Made by a program: the position numbers and the translations under genes. Shown here piece after piece: positions 43,985-52,313 of a stretch of 64,000 bases of DNA. Each line of letters starts with the position of its first letter. Position 1 is the first letter of the stretch. The DNA comes from Rhizobium halophilum (GTDB taxonomy: Bacteria; Pseudomonadota; Alphaproteobacteria; Rhizobiales; Rhizobiaceae): NCBI RefSeq assembly GCF_021648825.1, contig NZ_JAKJHS010000001.1:1-64000 (forward strand), read 5' to 3'. The notes beneath the pieces were generated by a model. It did no database searches and had not been told where the DNA came from. It saw only the letters and a list, made by a program, of their open reading frames with translations.

Positions 43985-44009
43985 CTCATCCCTTTCCTAA
44001 AGGCCAGCC

Positions 44010-44909
44010 ATGCGTGCCCATGTCATCGGTAACGTCGCCATCGACGAAACCATCTCAGTGTCGTCCATGCCTGAAGCCGGAGCTTCGATCTTCGGTCGCG
44101 AGGAGACCCGGGACCTGGGCGGCAAGGGCGCAAATCAGGCCGTGGTTATGGCCCGCACAGGGCTCCCCACCGCGCTGATTGCAGCCGTGGGCGAGGACTT
44201 TCGCGCCCAGACCATTCGCGAGCAGCTGGCGCCCGAGCCGGTTGAGGCAAAGCTTACCGTGATCGACGGACGCTCCAGTGACTTCTCGATTATCTTCACC
44301 ATGCCCGATGGCGAGAACGCCATCGTGACCACCACCGATTCCGCTGGCTCTCTGACGCCTGACGATGCCATCGCAGGATTGAGCCGTGCCGTGACCGGTG
44401 ATCTCGTTGTCCTCCAGGGCAATCTCGCAGAAACCACGACCCGCGGTCTGCTTGCGGAAGCCAAACGCCGTGGCCTTGTCACGGCCTTCAATCCCTCGCC
44501 GCTTCGGCCCTACTTCTCGGACCTCTGGCCGCTCGTGGATATCGCTGTCCTTAACCGAGGAGAGGCTCAGAGTCTTACCCGCTCGTCGGACGCTGCAGCG
44601 GCTGAGCGCCTCCAACAGTCGGGCGTCCGCCACGTCGTCATTACCCTTGGGGGCGACGGCGCAATACTCGCCACTAGAGGCAATGGTATCGCCACCATAC
44701 CGGCAGTCGCCACCCACGCCGTGGATACAACAGGGGCAGGAGATACTTTCATGGCAGTCGCGCTTGCGTCCGCGGCTTTGAGAGGCATTGAGCTCGATAC
44801 GCGAGCCGTTGGTCATGCCGCCTGCGCCTCGGCGCTGACGGTTAGCCGGCGCGGCACCAGAGCGGCCTTCCCCACGGTCGAAGAACTGCAGGCAATCTTG
44901 GCGCGCTGA
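44010..44909 (+). CDS. Ribokinase-family (PfkB) carbohydrate kinase, 299 aa
   Basis: PfkB signatures: N-terminal GGKGANQAVVMARTGLPTAL and C-terminal VDTTGAGDTFMAVALASAAL with the catalytic Asp in GAGDTF. Asn/Gly motifs for ribose binding (AHVIGNVAIDETISV) fit a ribokinase-like specificity. Divergent from the BtpA operon and convergent with the GATase gene. It should phosphorylate a pentose or a nucleoside released by the locus. Confidence 0.88.
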   Translation: MRAHVIGNVAIDETISVSSMPEAGASIFGREETRDLGGKGANQAVVMARTGLPTALIAAVGEDFRAQTIREQLAPEPVEAKLTVIDGRSSDFSIIFTMPDGENAIVTTTDSAGSLTPDDAIAGLSRAVTGDLVVLQGNLAETTTRGLLAEAKRRGLVTAFNPSPLRPYFSDLWPLVDIAVLNRGEAQSLTRSSDAAAAERLQQSGVRHVVITLGGDGAILATRGNGIATIPAVATHAVDTTGAGDTFMAVALASAALRGIELDTRAVGHAACASALTVSRRGTRAAFPTVEELQAILAR

Positions 44910-44929
44910 TACCCGCAACCGATCCCTGC

Positions 44930-45700
44930 TCACCGAACCTCGCTGAGCCAGCCGAGGATGTTCCTCCACAGGCGACCATAGCCCTCCCACTCGCAGAATT
45001 CCGGCGAAAGCCAGTGCGGCCCGATATCAGAGGTCCAGGCAGCGCTGCGTCCACGACCGAAGCTTCCTGTTACGAGCAGCGGATGGCCACCCTGATCGTC
45101 CGGGAGGCGAGCAACGACCTCCACATCGCTACGCTCTCGCACCTCGACTTCATTTACGCCGAGAAGAAGCGGCCAATTTCCTGAGAGGCCTGCAACGGTT
45201 GGATGATCCGCTTTCGTGATAACCGCCGTCGCGCCTTCTGGGATCTCCACGCGATCATCATAGGGAAGGCACGTGACCGGCAGCGTGTCTTCCACTGCGG
45301 TCCGGCGCCAACGAGCCTTCCCGTCGATGCCTTGGAAGGAGAAGTAGCCGCCCACCATCAATAGACCGCCGCCCTTTTCGACCCAAGCCTTGATCAGCTT
45401 CAGTCGGTTAGGAACCGTTTTCGACTGCAACCAGACCGCAGGAGGCAGGAGGAGCGAGTTCGCGCCGATATCGGAGAGGATGAGAAGGTCGTAAGCGTCC
45501 AGCCCCTCCATGTCGTAAGGGAACTTCTCCACGGCATCATGCGCCGTCATATAGGTAAGCTCGAATTCGCTCCCTTGCAGGGCTTTCACCAATGGCTCTG
45601 CGCCGAGGTGAAAGGTCACGCTGCCGAACTGGTCAAACCCCTTGTAATGGGTGGCAGAGCTTACCCAGCTTTCGCCAACGAGGAGGACTTTCTTGGTCAT
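44930..45700 (-). CDS. ThuA/class I glutamine amidotransferase-like protein, 256 aa
   Basis: ATG 45700 (MTKKVLLVGESWVSSATHYK) is preferred to the longer frame, which overlaps the phosphotriesterase-family gene. The middle has a class I GATase-like layout (YDLLILSDIGANSLLLPP, GGGLLMVGGYFSFQG) but no Cys nucleophile at the usual elbow, so it is not a glutaminase. The C-terminal part (GSFGRGRSAAWTSDIGPHW) is found in a group of cytoplasmic proteins next to sugar ABC operons. Last gene of the LacI operon. Confidence 0.75.
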   Translation of the reverse strand: MTKKVLLVGESWVSSATHYKGFDQFGSVTFHLGAEPLVKALQGSEFELTYMTAHDAVEKFPYDMEGLDAYDLLILSDIGANSLLLPPAVWLQSKTVPNRLKLIKAWVEKGGGLLMVGGYFSFQGIDGKARWRRTAVEDTLPVTCLPYDDRVEIPEGATAVITKADHPTVAGLSGNWPLLLGVNEVEVRERSDVEVVARLPDDQGGHPLLVTGSFGRGRSAAWTSDIGPHWLSPEFCEWEGYGRLWRNILGWLSEVR

Positions 45701-45731
45701 CTTGGTTCCATTTCTGTAGTCAATGTCGGGT

Positions 45732-46799
45732 TCAGCCCTGGGCGCGGAATACGGACCGGGGATTATCCCGCATAAGGATTTGGAGTTGATCATCGGCCAA
45801 GCCGTGGCGCTTCAGGCGTGGCAGGAAGTGTTTTAGGATGTAGGCATAGCCGTTGCCGCCGTAACGCGTCAGCATCATCTTCAGGAAGACGTCGTGAGAC
45901 AGGAGGATGCGGTCAAGGCAACCACGCTCGATCAGCTTAACGATAGCGCGGGCCGCCTCTTCATCGCTCGGGCACTGCACCTGCTGATCCGCATAGAAGA
46001 AATCCATGCCGATCATATCGTATTCGACAAAGGCTCCTCGGGAAGCGAGCTCGACCTGATAGCTGAGATCGTCGTGAGAGGGGTTCATGTGGCAGAGCAC
46101 GGTGTGCCTGAGGTCAGCACCCTCCTCCTCCACAATGTTCAGCACGTTGTGGCCAAGGCGAAACCAACCCGGCAGATGGACCATCAGGGGCAGGCCAGTG
46201 CGAACTTGAGCGCGTGCCGCCGCTCGCAGAGATTTCTCTTCCTCGCCGGTAAATTCAGAAGAGACGCCTATCTCTCCGATCAAGCCTACCTTGATGTCGG
46301 TGCCGTCAACGCCTACCACCGCCTCGTGCACAATCTCGTCGGCGATCTGGTCGACGGTCATTGCCACCACCTTCGCCGGATGGGAGGAGCCGAGATAGTA
46401 TCCCGCCCCCATCACTATATTGAGGCCAGTGGCATTGGAGACGCGCTTCAGTGCCACCGGATTCCGCCCGATCCCTTGGCAGGTTGGTTCTACGACCGTG
46501 TTACCGCCGCATCTGGCGAATTCCTTTAGCTCCGCGATGGCCAGCGGCTCGTCATCAAGCGTGATGTTGTGCTTGTTGACAAAGGGATCCTGACGCAATT
46601 CCCCAAGTATCTCGATGCAGACGAAACCCTCTGCCAGATACTGCCGCTCTGGCGTCTTCGGTGCGTGCCACCAGCAGCGGCAATCGTTGAGAATGTGTTC
46701 GTGCATCAAGGTCAGACCCAGATCGGAAACGGCGATCGGACCGGCCACGGTCATCACCTTGCCGGAGCGCACATGACCTTCAGAAAGCTCCTGGCTCAC
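45732..46799 (-). CDS. Phosphotriesterase-family metal hydrolase, 355 aa
   Basis: The metal-binding residues of the PTE family are present: HEH in LTLMHEHIL, the bridging acid region VGLIGEIGVSS, His in LMVHLPGW, His in VLCHMNPSHDD and Asp in ILLSHDVFLK. Most bacterial members are lactonases or act on sugar phosphates and N-acyl compounds rather than organophosphates. GTG 46799 is used because it follows AGGATAAT and lies one base from the permease stop. Here it probably opens a sugar lactone or cyclic derivative. Confidence 0.88.
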   Translation of the reverse strand: MSQELSEGHVRSGKVMTVAGPIAVSDLGLTLMHEHILNDCRCWWHAPKTPERQYLAEGFVCIEILGELRQDPFVNKHNITLDDEPLAIAELKEFARCGGNTVVEPTCQGIGRNPVALKRVSNATGLNIVMGAGYYLGSSHPAKVVAMTVDQIADEIVHEAVVGVDGTDIKVGLIGEIGVSSEFTGEEEKSLRAAARAQVRTGLPLMVHLPGWFRLGHNVLNIVEEEGADLRHTVLCHMNPSHDDLSYQVELASRGAFVEYDMIGMDFFYADQQVQCPSDEEAARAIVKLIERGCLDRILLSHDVFLKMMLTRYGGNGYAYILKHFLPRLKRHGLADDQLQILMRDNPRSVFRAQG

Positions 46800-46800
46800 A

Positions 46801-47808
46801 TTATCCTCGCACTTTCTTTCCGCCGAAGCGGAAGTTCGTGGTGAAGATCTTTGTGTTGAGCCAGATCGCAACCAAGATGATGGCGCCTGTCACGATCTGG
46901 GTGAAGAAAGGCGAGATGTGCATCAGGATCAACCCGTTGCCAATCACGGCGATGGTCAGCGTTCCTAACACTGTGCCCAGTATGCTGCCTCGCCCGCCCA
47001 TTAGGGATGTGCCACCAAGCACAACGGCTGCAATGACCTGCAGCTCAAATCCGACAGCGGCGTTCGAGGAGCCGGAACCGAGGCGCGCGGCGATGAGCAG
47101 TCCGGCCAGCGCACTCGCGATACCCGAGATCATGTAGACAGAGGCCACAATCCACTTGGATGGCATCCCCACGCGTCGTGCGGCCTCAAGACTGGAACCG
47201 ACAGCTACGACCTGCCGCCCATATTTTGTATAGGCGATGACGCCGTAACCGAGCAGAGCGACACCAAGGGCGATGAGCGCCGGCACAGGAATGCTGAGAA
47301 GCTCACCACGGCCTATGGCGAAGAAACCTGGAACATCCTTGATGGGGATCGAGTAGCCCTGCGTCAGGTAAAGCGCGAAGCCGCGCAAGATGGAAAGACC
47401 TGCCAGTGTCACGATGAAAGCAGGTATCCCCTGATAGGCGACGAACCATCCTTGGGCCATTCCGAGCAAAGCACCGAACGCGAGCATGCCGAGGACCACG
47501 ACGGGCCAAGGATAGCCTAAGGCAAGGATCATTGCAGCTACAGCGTTCACCAGCGCCACCTGGGAACCGACAGAGAGGTCAATACCGCCGGTGATGATTA
47601 CCAATGTCATCGCTACTGCCACGACGAGAATGGGAGCGGCCTGGCGGATGACGTTGAGGATGTTGCCAAGCGTCAGAAACGTGTCAGTCGTAACTGAAAA
47701 GAAGATTAGGCAGGCGACGAAGAACACGGCGATCGAAAGAACCTGAGCGTGTTCGGAGAGAAAATCCGCGATCGGCGACCCGGCTGCGCGTTCCGTATAG
47801 GCGGTCAA
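46801..47808 (-). CDS. Ribose-type ABC transporter permease, 335 aa
   Basis: About eight to ten membrane segments with the RbsC/FrcC stretches LVVAVAMTLVIITGGIDLSV, GIPAFIVTLAGLSILRGFAL and the ATPase-contact EAARRVGMPSKWIVASVYMI. C-terminal VLGGTSLMGGRGSILGTVLG is typical. It overlaps the ATPase gene by four bases. Confidence 0.92.
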   Translation of the reverse strand: MTAYTERAAGSPIADFLSEHAQVLSIAVFFVACLIFFSVTTDTFLTLGNILNVIRQAAPILVVAVAMTLVIITGGIDLSVGSQVALVNAVAAMILALGYPWPVVVLGMLAFGALLGMAQGWFVAYQGIPAFIVTLAGLSILRGFALYLTQGYSIPIKDVPGFFAIGRGELLSIPVPALIALGVALLGYGVIAYTKYGRQVVAVGSSLEAARRVGMPSKWIVASVYMISGIASALAGLLIAARLGSGSSNAAVGFELQVIAAVVLGGTSLMGGRGSILGTVLGTLTIAVIGNGLILMHISPFFTQIVTGAIILVAIWLNTKIFTTNFRFGGKKVRG

Positions 47809-48620
47809 TGCTTTTGCCCTCCGACGATAAGCTGCACGAGGTCTTGAAGGTCCGTGTTCCCAATGTCGCGCTCGGCGACCTTCGTCCCTTCGTACATGAC
47901 CGCGATACGATCACATGCGCGGAAGAGATCCTGTAAACGATGGGTGATCAGAATGACGGACACCCCTCTCGCCTTCACCCGGTTGATCAGCGAGAGCACC
48001 GCCTCAACCTCGGCAACAGCAAGGGCAGAGGTCGGCTCATCCATGATGAGCACCTTCGGGTTGAAAGAGGCCGCACGCGCGATGGCAATCGCCTGCCGCT
48101 GTCCACCGGACAGCTTCTCCACCTTTGCACCGAGGCGCGGAATCCGTATTTCGAGAGCGTCCAGCATGGAACGGGCCTCGGCCACCATGCGTGGACGATC
48201 GAGGAATGGACCCTTTGTCAGTTCCCGGCCGAGAAAAAGATTACCCACTACGTCGATGTGGTCGCAAAGACTTAGGTCTTGAAAGACCATCTCGATATTG
48301 CGCTTGCGAGCGTCGGCAGGTCCGGTCAGCCGGACCTCCTGTCCATCGATAGCAATCGACCCGCCGTCAGGGATGTAGGTGCCTGAGATAATCTTGGTGA
48401 GTGTGGACTTTCCTGCGGCATTGTCTCCCACCAGGCCCAAACACTCGCCGGGATAGATATCGAGATCAACGCCCCGAAGCGCTTGATGAGAGCCGAAGTT
48501 CTTTTGGATATTCCGCAACGACACCCTGGGCTGACGATTGACGCCGTCTCCAGGTTGCCGGGGGATGTGCCCTCCCCCGGTTCCTGCGACAGCGGATTGA
48601 TGCTGCCCTTCCGCCATCAT
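47805..48620 (-). CDS. Ribose-type ABC transporter ATP-binding protein (single domain), 271 aa
   Basis: Walker A GDNAAGKST, signature LSGGQRQAIAIARA, Walker B VLIMDEPTSALA and LITHRLQD are present. RbsA proteins normally carry two ATPase halves (~500 aa); this has one, as in rhizobial FrcA transporters. An N-terminal extension of about 30 Gly/Gln-rich residues may not be translated. It overlaps the binding-protein gene by four bases. Confidence 0.9.
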   Translation of the reverse strand: MMAEGQHQSAVAGTGGGHIPRQPGDGVNRQPRVSLRNIQKNFGSHQALRGVDLDIYPGECLGLVGDNAAGKSTLTKIISGTYIPDGGSIAIDGQEVRLTGPADARKRNIEMVFQDLSLCDHIDVVGNLFLGRELTKGPFLDRPRMVAEARSMLDALEIRIPRLGAKVEKLSGGQRQAIAIARAASFNPKVLIMDEPTSALAVAEVEAVLSLINRVKARGVSVILITHRLQDLFRACDRIAVMYEGTKVAERDIGNTDLQDLVQLIVGGQKH

Positions 48621-49570
48621 TTGAACATGTCCCGATACGGCTCAACGTTGTCCCTCGTGACGATGGTGATCGGCACAGAGATCGTCTGCTCAACGCTGCC
48701 GCCCTCAGAAAGGGTCTGAAGGGCTTCGACAGCCGCTGCGCCCATGGCCGCAGGGTCCTGTTGGATGACTGCGGCAACGTAACCGGCATCAATGCCTGCA
48801 ATTGCCTGAGCGGTAAGGTCCCACCCGAAGATCTTGACGTCGTCCTGCTTGCCCTGGCTCTCAACAGCCGCGATGGCCCCCATCAGGGCGGGTTCGCCGG
48901 TCGCGTAGACAGCCGTCATGTCTGGATTGCCCGTGATCAAGTTCTCTGCAGCGGCAAGGGCATTGTCCTGGATGTTCTGGCCATCCACGACACCCGCCGT
49001 CTCGACTCCTTCGGCACCCTGCACCGCCTTTTCAAAGCCTTCCTGGCGTACGTTCTGGATGAAGGAATTCAAGGCTCCGACGACACCGTATTTCACAGTG
49101 CCGTCCATGTTGCTATTCACGTAATCAAGGAAGAACTTGCCCATGTCAGCGCCGGCCGCGGCGTTGTCTACGCCGATCTGCGCCTTTTGCGGTCCCTCCG
49201 GCAAGATGGCGTCGATTGCCACTACAGGTATACCAGCGTCTGCTGCCTGCTGAACGGCTGGCATGATCCCGTTCACGTCAATGGCAACCACCGCAATACC
49301 ATCAACCCCCTGTTGAATGTAGGTTTCGATGGCGCTGTTTTGCGCCGCAGGATCATTGTTGGCATTGAAGATCACCAGCTTCGCGCCGGCCTCCTCCGCG
49401 GCCTTTTGTGCACCTTCATTCATCTGGTTGAAGAACAGGGCCTGCTGATTGATCTGAACGAGCGCGAAGGTCTTCTGAGCGTCCTGCGCCTGGGCAGCGC
49501 CGAAGGACAGGCCTGCCATAGCGGTTGCCGCGAGAGCGACAGTGAAGGTTCTGCGTCTTAGAAGTGTCAT
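48617..49570 (-). CDS. Ribose-type ABC transporter substrate-binding protein, 317 aa
   Basis: Signal peptide (TVALAATAMAGLSFGAAQAQ). The mature protein has the RbsB type I periplasmic fold: FALVQINQQALFFNQMNEGA, VDGIAVVAIDVNGIMPAVQQ and PVVAIDAIL. It binds a sugar or sugar conjugate. It follows the lacI-type gene by 36 bases, so regulator and transporter are one transcription unit. Confidence 0.92.
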   Translation of the reverse strand: MTLLRRRTFTVALAATAMAGLSFGAAQAQDAQKTFALVQINQQALFFNQMNEGAQKAAEEAGAKLVIFNANNDPAAQNSAIETYIQQGVDGIAVVAIDVNGIMPAVQQAADAGIPVVAIDAILPEGPQKAQIGVDNAAAGADMGKFFLDYVNSNMDGTVKYGVVGALNSFIQNVRQEGFEKAVQGAEGVETAGVVDGQNIQDNALAAAENLITGNPDMTAVYATGEPALMGAIAAVESQGKQDDVKIFGWDLTAQAIAGIDAGYVAAVIQQDPAAMGAAAVEALQTLSEGGSVEQTISVPITIVTRDNVEPYRDMFK

Positions 49571-49606
49571 GAGTTCATCCTCTGGTTGGCGTTGGTCCCG
49601 CTGCTG

Positions 49607-50629
49607 TTATTTTCTCGAAGGCGGAGCAACGGAATTCCGCACGACGATTTCGACGGGTAACAGCTCTTCAGAAAGGAGGTCTTCCGGCTGCTCCCAGTTG
49701 GTGTCGACGAGAAGCGCAAGTGCGCGCTGTCCTATGGCCCGGACGGGTTGACGGATGGCCGTCAACGAGGGGGCAAATAGATGAAGCGGGCCCACGTCGT
49801 CGAAGCCGATGATAGAGACTTCGCGTGGAATGGATGCTCCTTGCTCCCTGAGAACTTCGATCAGTCCGATCGCTATCTCATCGGAACTCGCAAAGATGGC
49901 AGTTGCAGGCATCCCTTCACTGAGGAATCGTCGCGCTGCTTTGCGTCCGAATTCGACGGTGTATTCGCCTTCGTATCGTAAGAGGCCATCCATGGGTATG
50001 GACGCTTCGCGCAGCGCACGCCTCAATCCGGAATAGCGGCGGCGGGTACTGATCATCTCCTGCGGGCCGCCGACGTACAACACTCTCCGATGGCCGTTCT
50101 GGACGAGGTGCTGACCTGCAAGGTAGCCCCCCTGCTCGTTGTCGCAGAAAAGCTTCGGGACCATCGCATCGGGTACATCTTCATCGACGACAACGACTTT
50201 GCCGGTCTGGTTGATGCGCGAGGCCAATTCACCATCGTCCGGGTGATTTGTGACGAAAACCAGCCCGTCGACATGGTTGCGAGCCAGCGCGCTAAGATAT
50301 GCAATCTCTCGCCCCGGTCTGTTCAATGTCGCGTACAGGGAGAGGGCCAAGCCACGTTGATCAGCTTCTTCTTCAACAGCTGAGACAAGTGTAGCGAAGA
50401 AGGGGTTGGCTATGTCGGGGACTACGAGTCCGATCGTGTCCGAACGCCCGCGACTGAGGCTTCGCGCATGAGGATTGGGCTCGTATCTTAGTTCTTGGAT
50501 CGCAGCTTGGATCCGCGACTTCGTCTCCAACGGCAACTCAATCGTGCCGTTAAGCAGTCGAGACACTGTTGTGACAGAGACGCCCGCTGCACTGGCAACA
50601 TCCTTCAAGCTGGTCGCGCGCTTTTTCAC
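49607..50629 (-). CDS. LacI-family transcriptional regulator, 340 aa
   Basis: N-terminal LacI helix-turn-helix (SLKDVASAAGVSVTTVSRLL, then RIQAAIQELRYEPNPHARSL) and a periplasmic-binding-like sensor domain (IGLVVPDIANPFFATLVSAV, SIIGFDDVGP). GTG 50629 (VKKRATSLKDVA) is the family-like start; a longer frame to 50737 would place an operator inside the coding region. First gene of the operon that continues with the ribose-type transporter. Confidence 0.88.
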   Translation of the reverse strand: MKKRATSLKDVASAAGVSVTTVSRLLNGTIELPLETKSRIQAAIQELRYEPNPHARSLSRGRSDTIGLVVPDIANPFFATLVSAVEEEADQRGLALSLYATLNRPGREIAYLSALARNHVDGLVFVTNHPDDGELASRINQTGKVVVVDEDVPDAMVPKLFCDNEQGGYLAGQHLVQNGHRRVLYVGGPQEMISTRRRYSGLRRALREASIPMDGLLRYEGEYTVEFGRKAARRFLSEGMPATAIFASSDEIAIGLIEVLREQGASIPREVSIIGFDDVGPLHLFAPSLTAIRQPVRAIGQRALALLVDTNWEQPEDLLSEELLPVEIVVRNSVAPPSRK

Positions 50630-50683
50630 TACGTGTTCCCCAGTTAGATTCCCCGGCTGTTTGGTGACAGCTTCTTCTACTTG

Positions 50684-50706
50684 GTAAACCGCTTTACTAA
50701 ACCGCT
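50684..50706. promoter_or_regulatory. LacI-type operator upstream of the regulator
   Basis: GTAAACCGCTTTAC (50684-50697) is a near-palindrome with GTAAA/TTTAC arms and a CCGC centre, typical of LacI-family operators. A second overlapping half-unit ACTAAACCGCTT follows. It lies 54-77 bases before GTG 50629, suiting autorepression of the whole operon. Confidence 0.7.
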
Positions 50707-50859
50707 TCACCCTGGACACAGAAGATGACGCTGTCAAGCGTGTCGTCGAGCTTCAAGTCCTAAATCGCGCGGCTGCCGGGCCAACTCGATTCTCTCTTCA
50801 GCGTGCACGTCGTCCAAACGGCCTGTTCAAATTATGGAAGATCGTCGAGCTTCCAGCCG

Positions 50860-51539
50860 CTTGCGAAGTCTACGCCGACCGACGAGCGCGGCTTTCTATT
50901 CGCCGACGCTGTCTTCGAAGTACTGGTATGGTTGACGGTAGGCTGCTGGAGTACGCCGGTTACGCCGCGCCTTGCAGCGATCCACAGCCGAACTCGCAAT
51001 CAAGCGCCCGCTGACGCCGGAAGAGCTACTGGCGGTCCATCGCGAGATCGTCGTCCGCAACGACCTGAAGCAAGGCCTGATCCACCTACAGATTTCTCGC
51101 GGTACAGCCGATCGCGATTTTGCCTTTCGCAAGGACCCAACGCCGACACTCACGCTCTTTACCCAAGCAAAGCCGGTCTTCTACAACCCAAGGGTCACCA
51201 CCGGAATCTCCGTGGCGCGGCTACCTGATCAGCGTTGGGCGCGCCACGACATCAAGACGTGCAACTGCTTTATCGCTCCATGCTAAGATGGAAGCCATGG
51301 CCAGGGGCTGCGATGATGCCTGGGGGGTTGAAGACCGCTACGTTACCGAAGCAAGCTCTGCCACCGCCCACATCATCACCAGCGATGGCAAGCGTGTGAC
51401 GCGCGGCCTCTCCAACGCAATCCTGCATGGCATTACGCGAGTCGACGGAAAAGCGGTCGGCACCGGCAAACCTGGGCCGCTGACGCTCACGCTTCGTCAG
51501 CTATACATCGAAAAGAAGATCGCAGCGCGCTCTAGGTAA
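50860..51539 (+). pseudogene. D-amino acid aminotransferase, frameshifted and internally deleted
   Basis: Class IV aminotransferase pieces occur in three frames: DERGFLFADAVFEV (about 50870), then ELAIKRPLTPEELLAVHREI through RGTADRDFAFRKDPTPTLTL and RWARHDIKT (50985-51260), then AKMEAMARGCDDAWGVEDRY and SSATAHIITSDGKRVTRGLS. At about 51450, LHGITR jumps straight to the family C-terminus (GKPGPLTLTLRQLYIEKKIA), so roughly 60 residues are missing. The gene is clearly dead. Confidence 0.85.
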
Positions 51540-51854
51540 CGCGCGCCCCCTTTGGCGGGCACGGACATTGACACAGTTCTTGCATATTTCTTGAGCAGTA
51601 GGGGTTACTCGACCCCGCAATCATAGTGGCGACATACCCTGCCGTGACACCGTTCTCCGCAACGGCAGCGCGTAACCTGCTCGGGCCGTCGTGACAGCAG
51701 CACTTCCGCTCTCAGCCGCGCCTCCAAGACTGCAAGGCCTCCGGAATGAAATTGCACGGGGTCATATCGTTATCCAGTTCAATGGATAGCATTTTACTAT
51801 TCGATCAATGCGCTGGTTTGGCTATGTTTTGCTCCACATCAAGGAGCCATCACC
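51540..51854. other. 315-bp region without a gene
   Basis: Between the aminotransferase relic and the dehydroquinase gene nothing coding is supported. A GC-rich gcgcgccccctttggcgggc tract at 51540-51559 could be a weak hairpin. AAGGAG at 51840-51845 is the ribosome site of the next gene. No promoter could be placed with confidence. Confidence 0.4.
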
Positions 51855-52313
51855 ATGACACCCCTACCTACCGTTTTCTTCCTGAACGGGCCAAATGCCA
51901 ATCTCTATGGTCTCGACAAATCCGGGACCTACGGCTCCGAAAGCTTCGAGTCGATCGGCGACAGGTGCCACGCGCATGCTGCATCGATTGGCCTGCAACT
52001 GGAATTTCGCCAGTCTAACCACGAAGGGCAGATCGTCGACTGGATCCAAGAGGCCCGGCAGGCAGCCCAGGGATTGGTCATCAACGCCGCTGGGCTGACC
52101 TACAGCTCCATCCCGATCCTCGATGCGCTGCTTGCCTACGACGGCCCGATCATCGAGGCGCATATGAGCAATATCTGGAAGCGCGAGCCCTTCCGTCACC
52201 ACTCTTTCGTCTCGAAGGCTGCCACCGGCGTCATCGCCGGCCTTGGCGCGCTCGGTTACGAGCTTGCGCTGACGGCCGTGGCCACGCTGATCCGCGAAGG
52301 GAGCTCCAAATGA
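51855..52313 (+). CDS. aroQ: Type II 3-dehydroquinate dehydratase-like protein, 152 aa
   Basis: AroQ signatures are present: FLNGPNANLYGLDKSGTYG with the catalytic Tyr region, EFRQSNHEGQIVDWIQEAR, and IIEAHMSNIWKREPFRHHSF with the active-site His. The middle NAAGLTYSSIPILDALLAYD differs from biosynthetic AroQ (usually NPGAYTHTS), so it may act on a relative of dehydroquinate. It overlaps the hydroxyacid dehydrogenase gene by four bases, a catabolic rather than biosynthetic arrangement. Confidence 0.85.
   Translation: MTPLPTVFFLNGPNANLYGLDKSGTYGSESFESIGDRCHAHAASIGLQLEFRQSNHEGQIVDWIQEARQAAQGLVINAAGLTYSSIPILDALLAYDGPIIEAHMSNIWKREPFRHHSFVSKAATGVIAGLGALGYELALTAVATLIREGSSK

Noticed and set aside
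36580..50835. Short similarity around gcgtgcacgtc between about 36585-36622 and 50800-50837
   Set aside because: The match is short and interrupted; it does not extend to a clear repeat or gene remnant.
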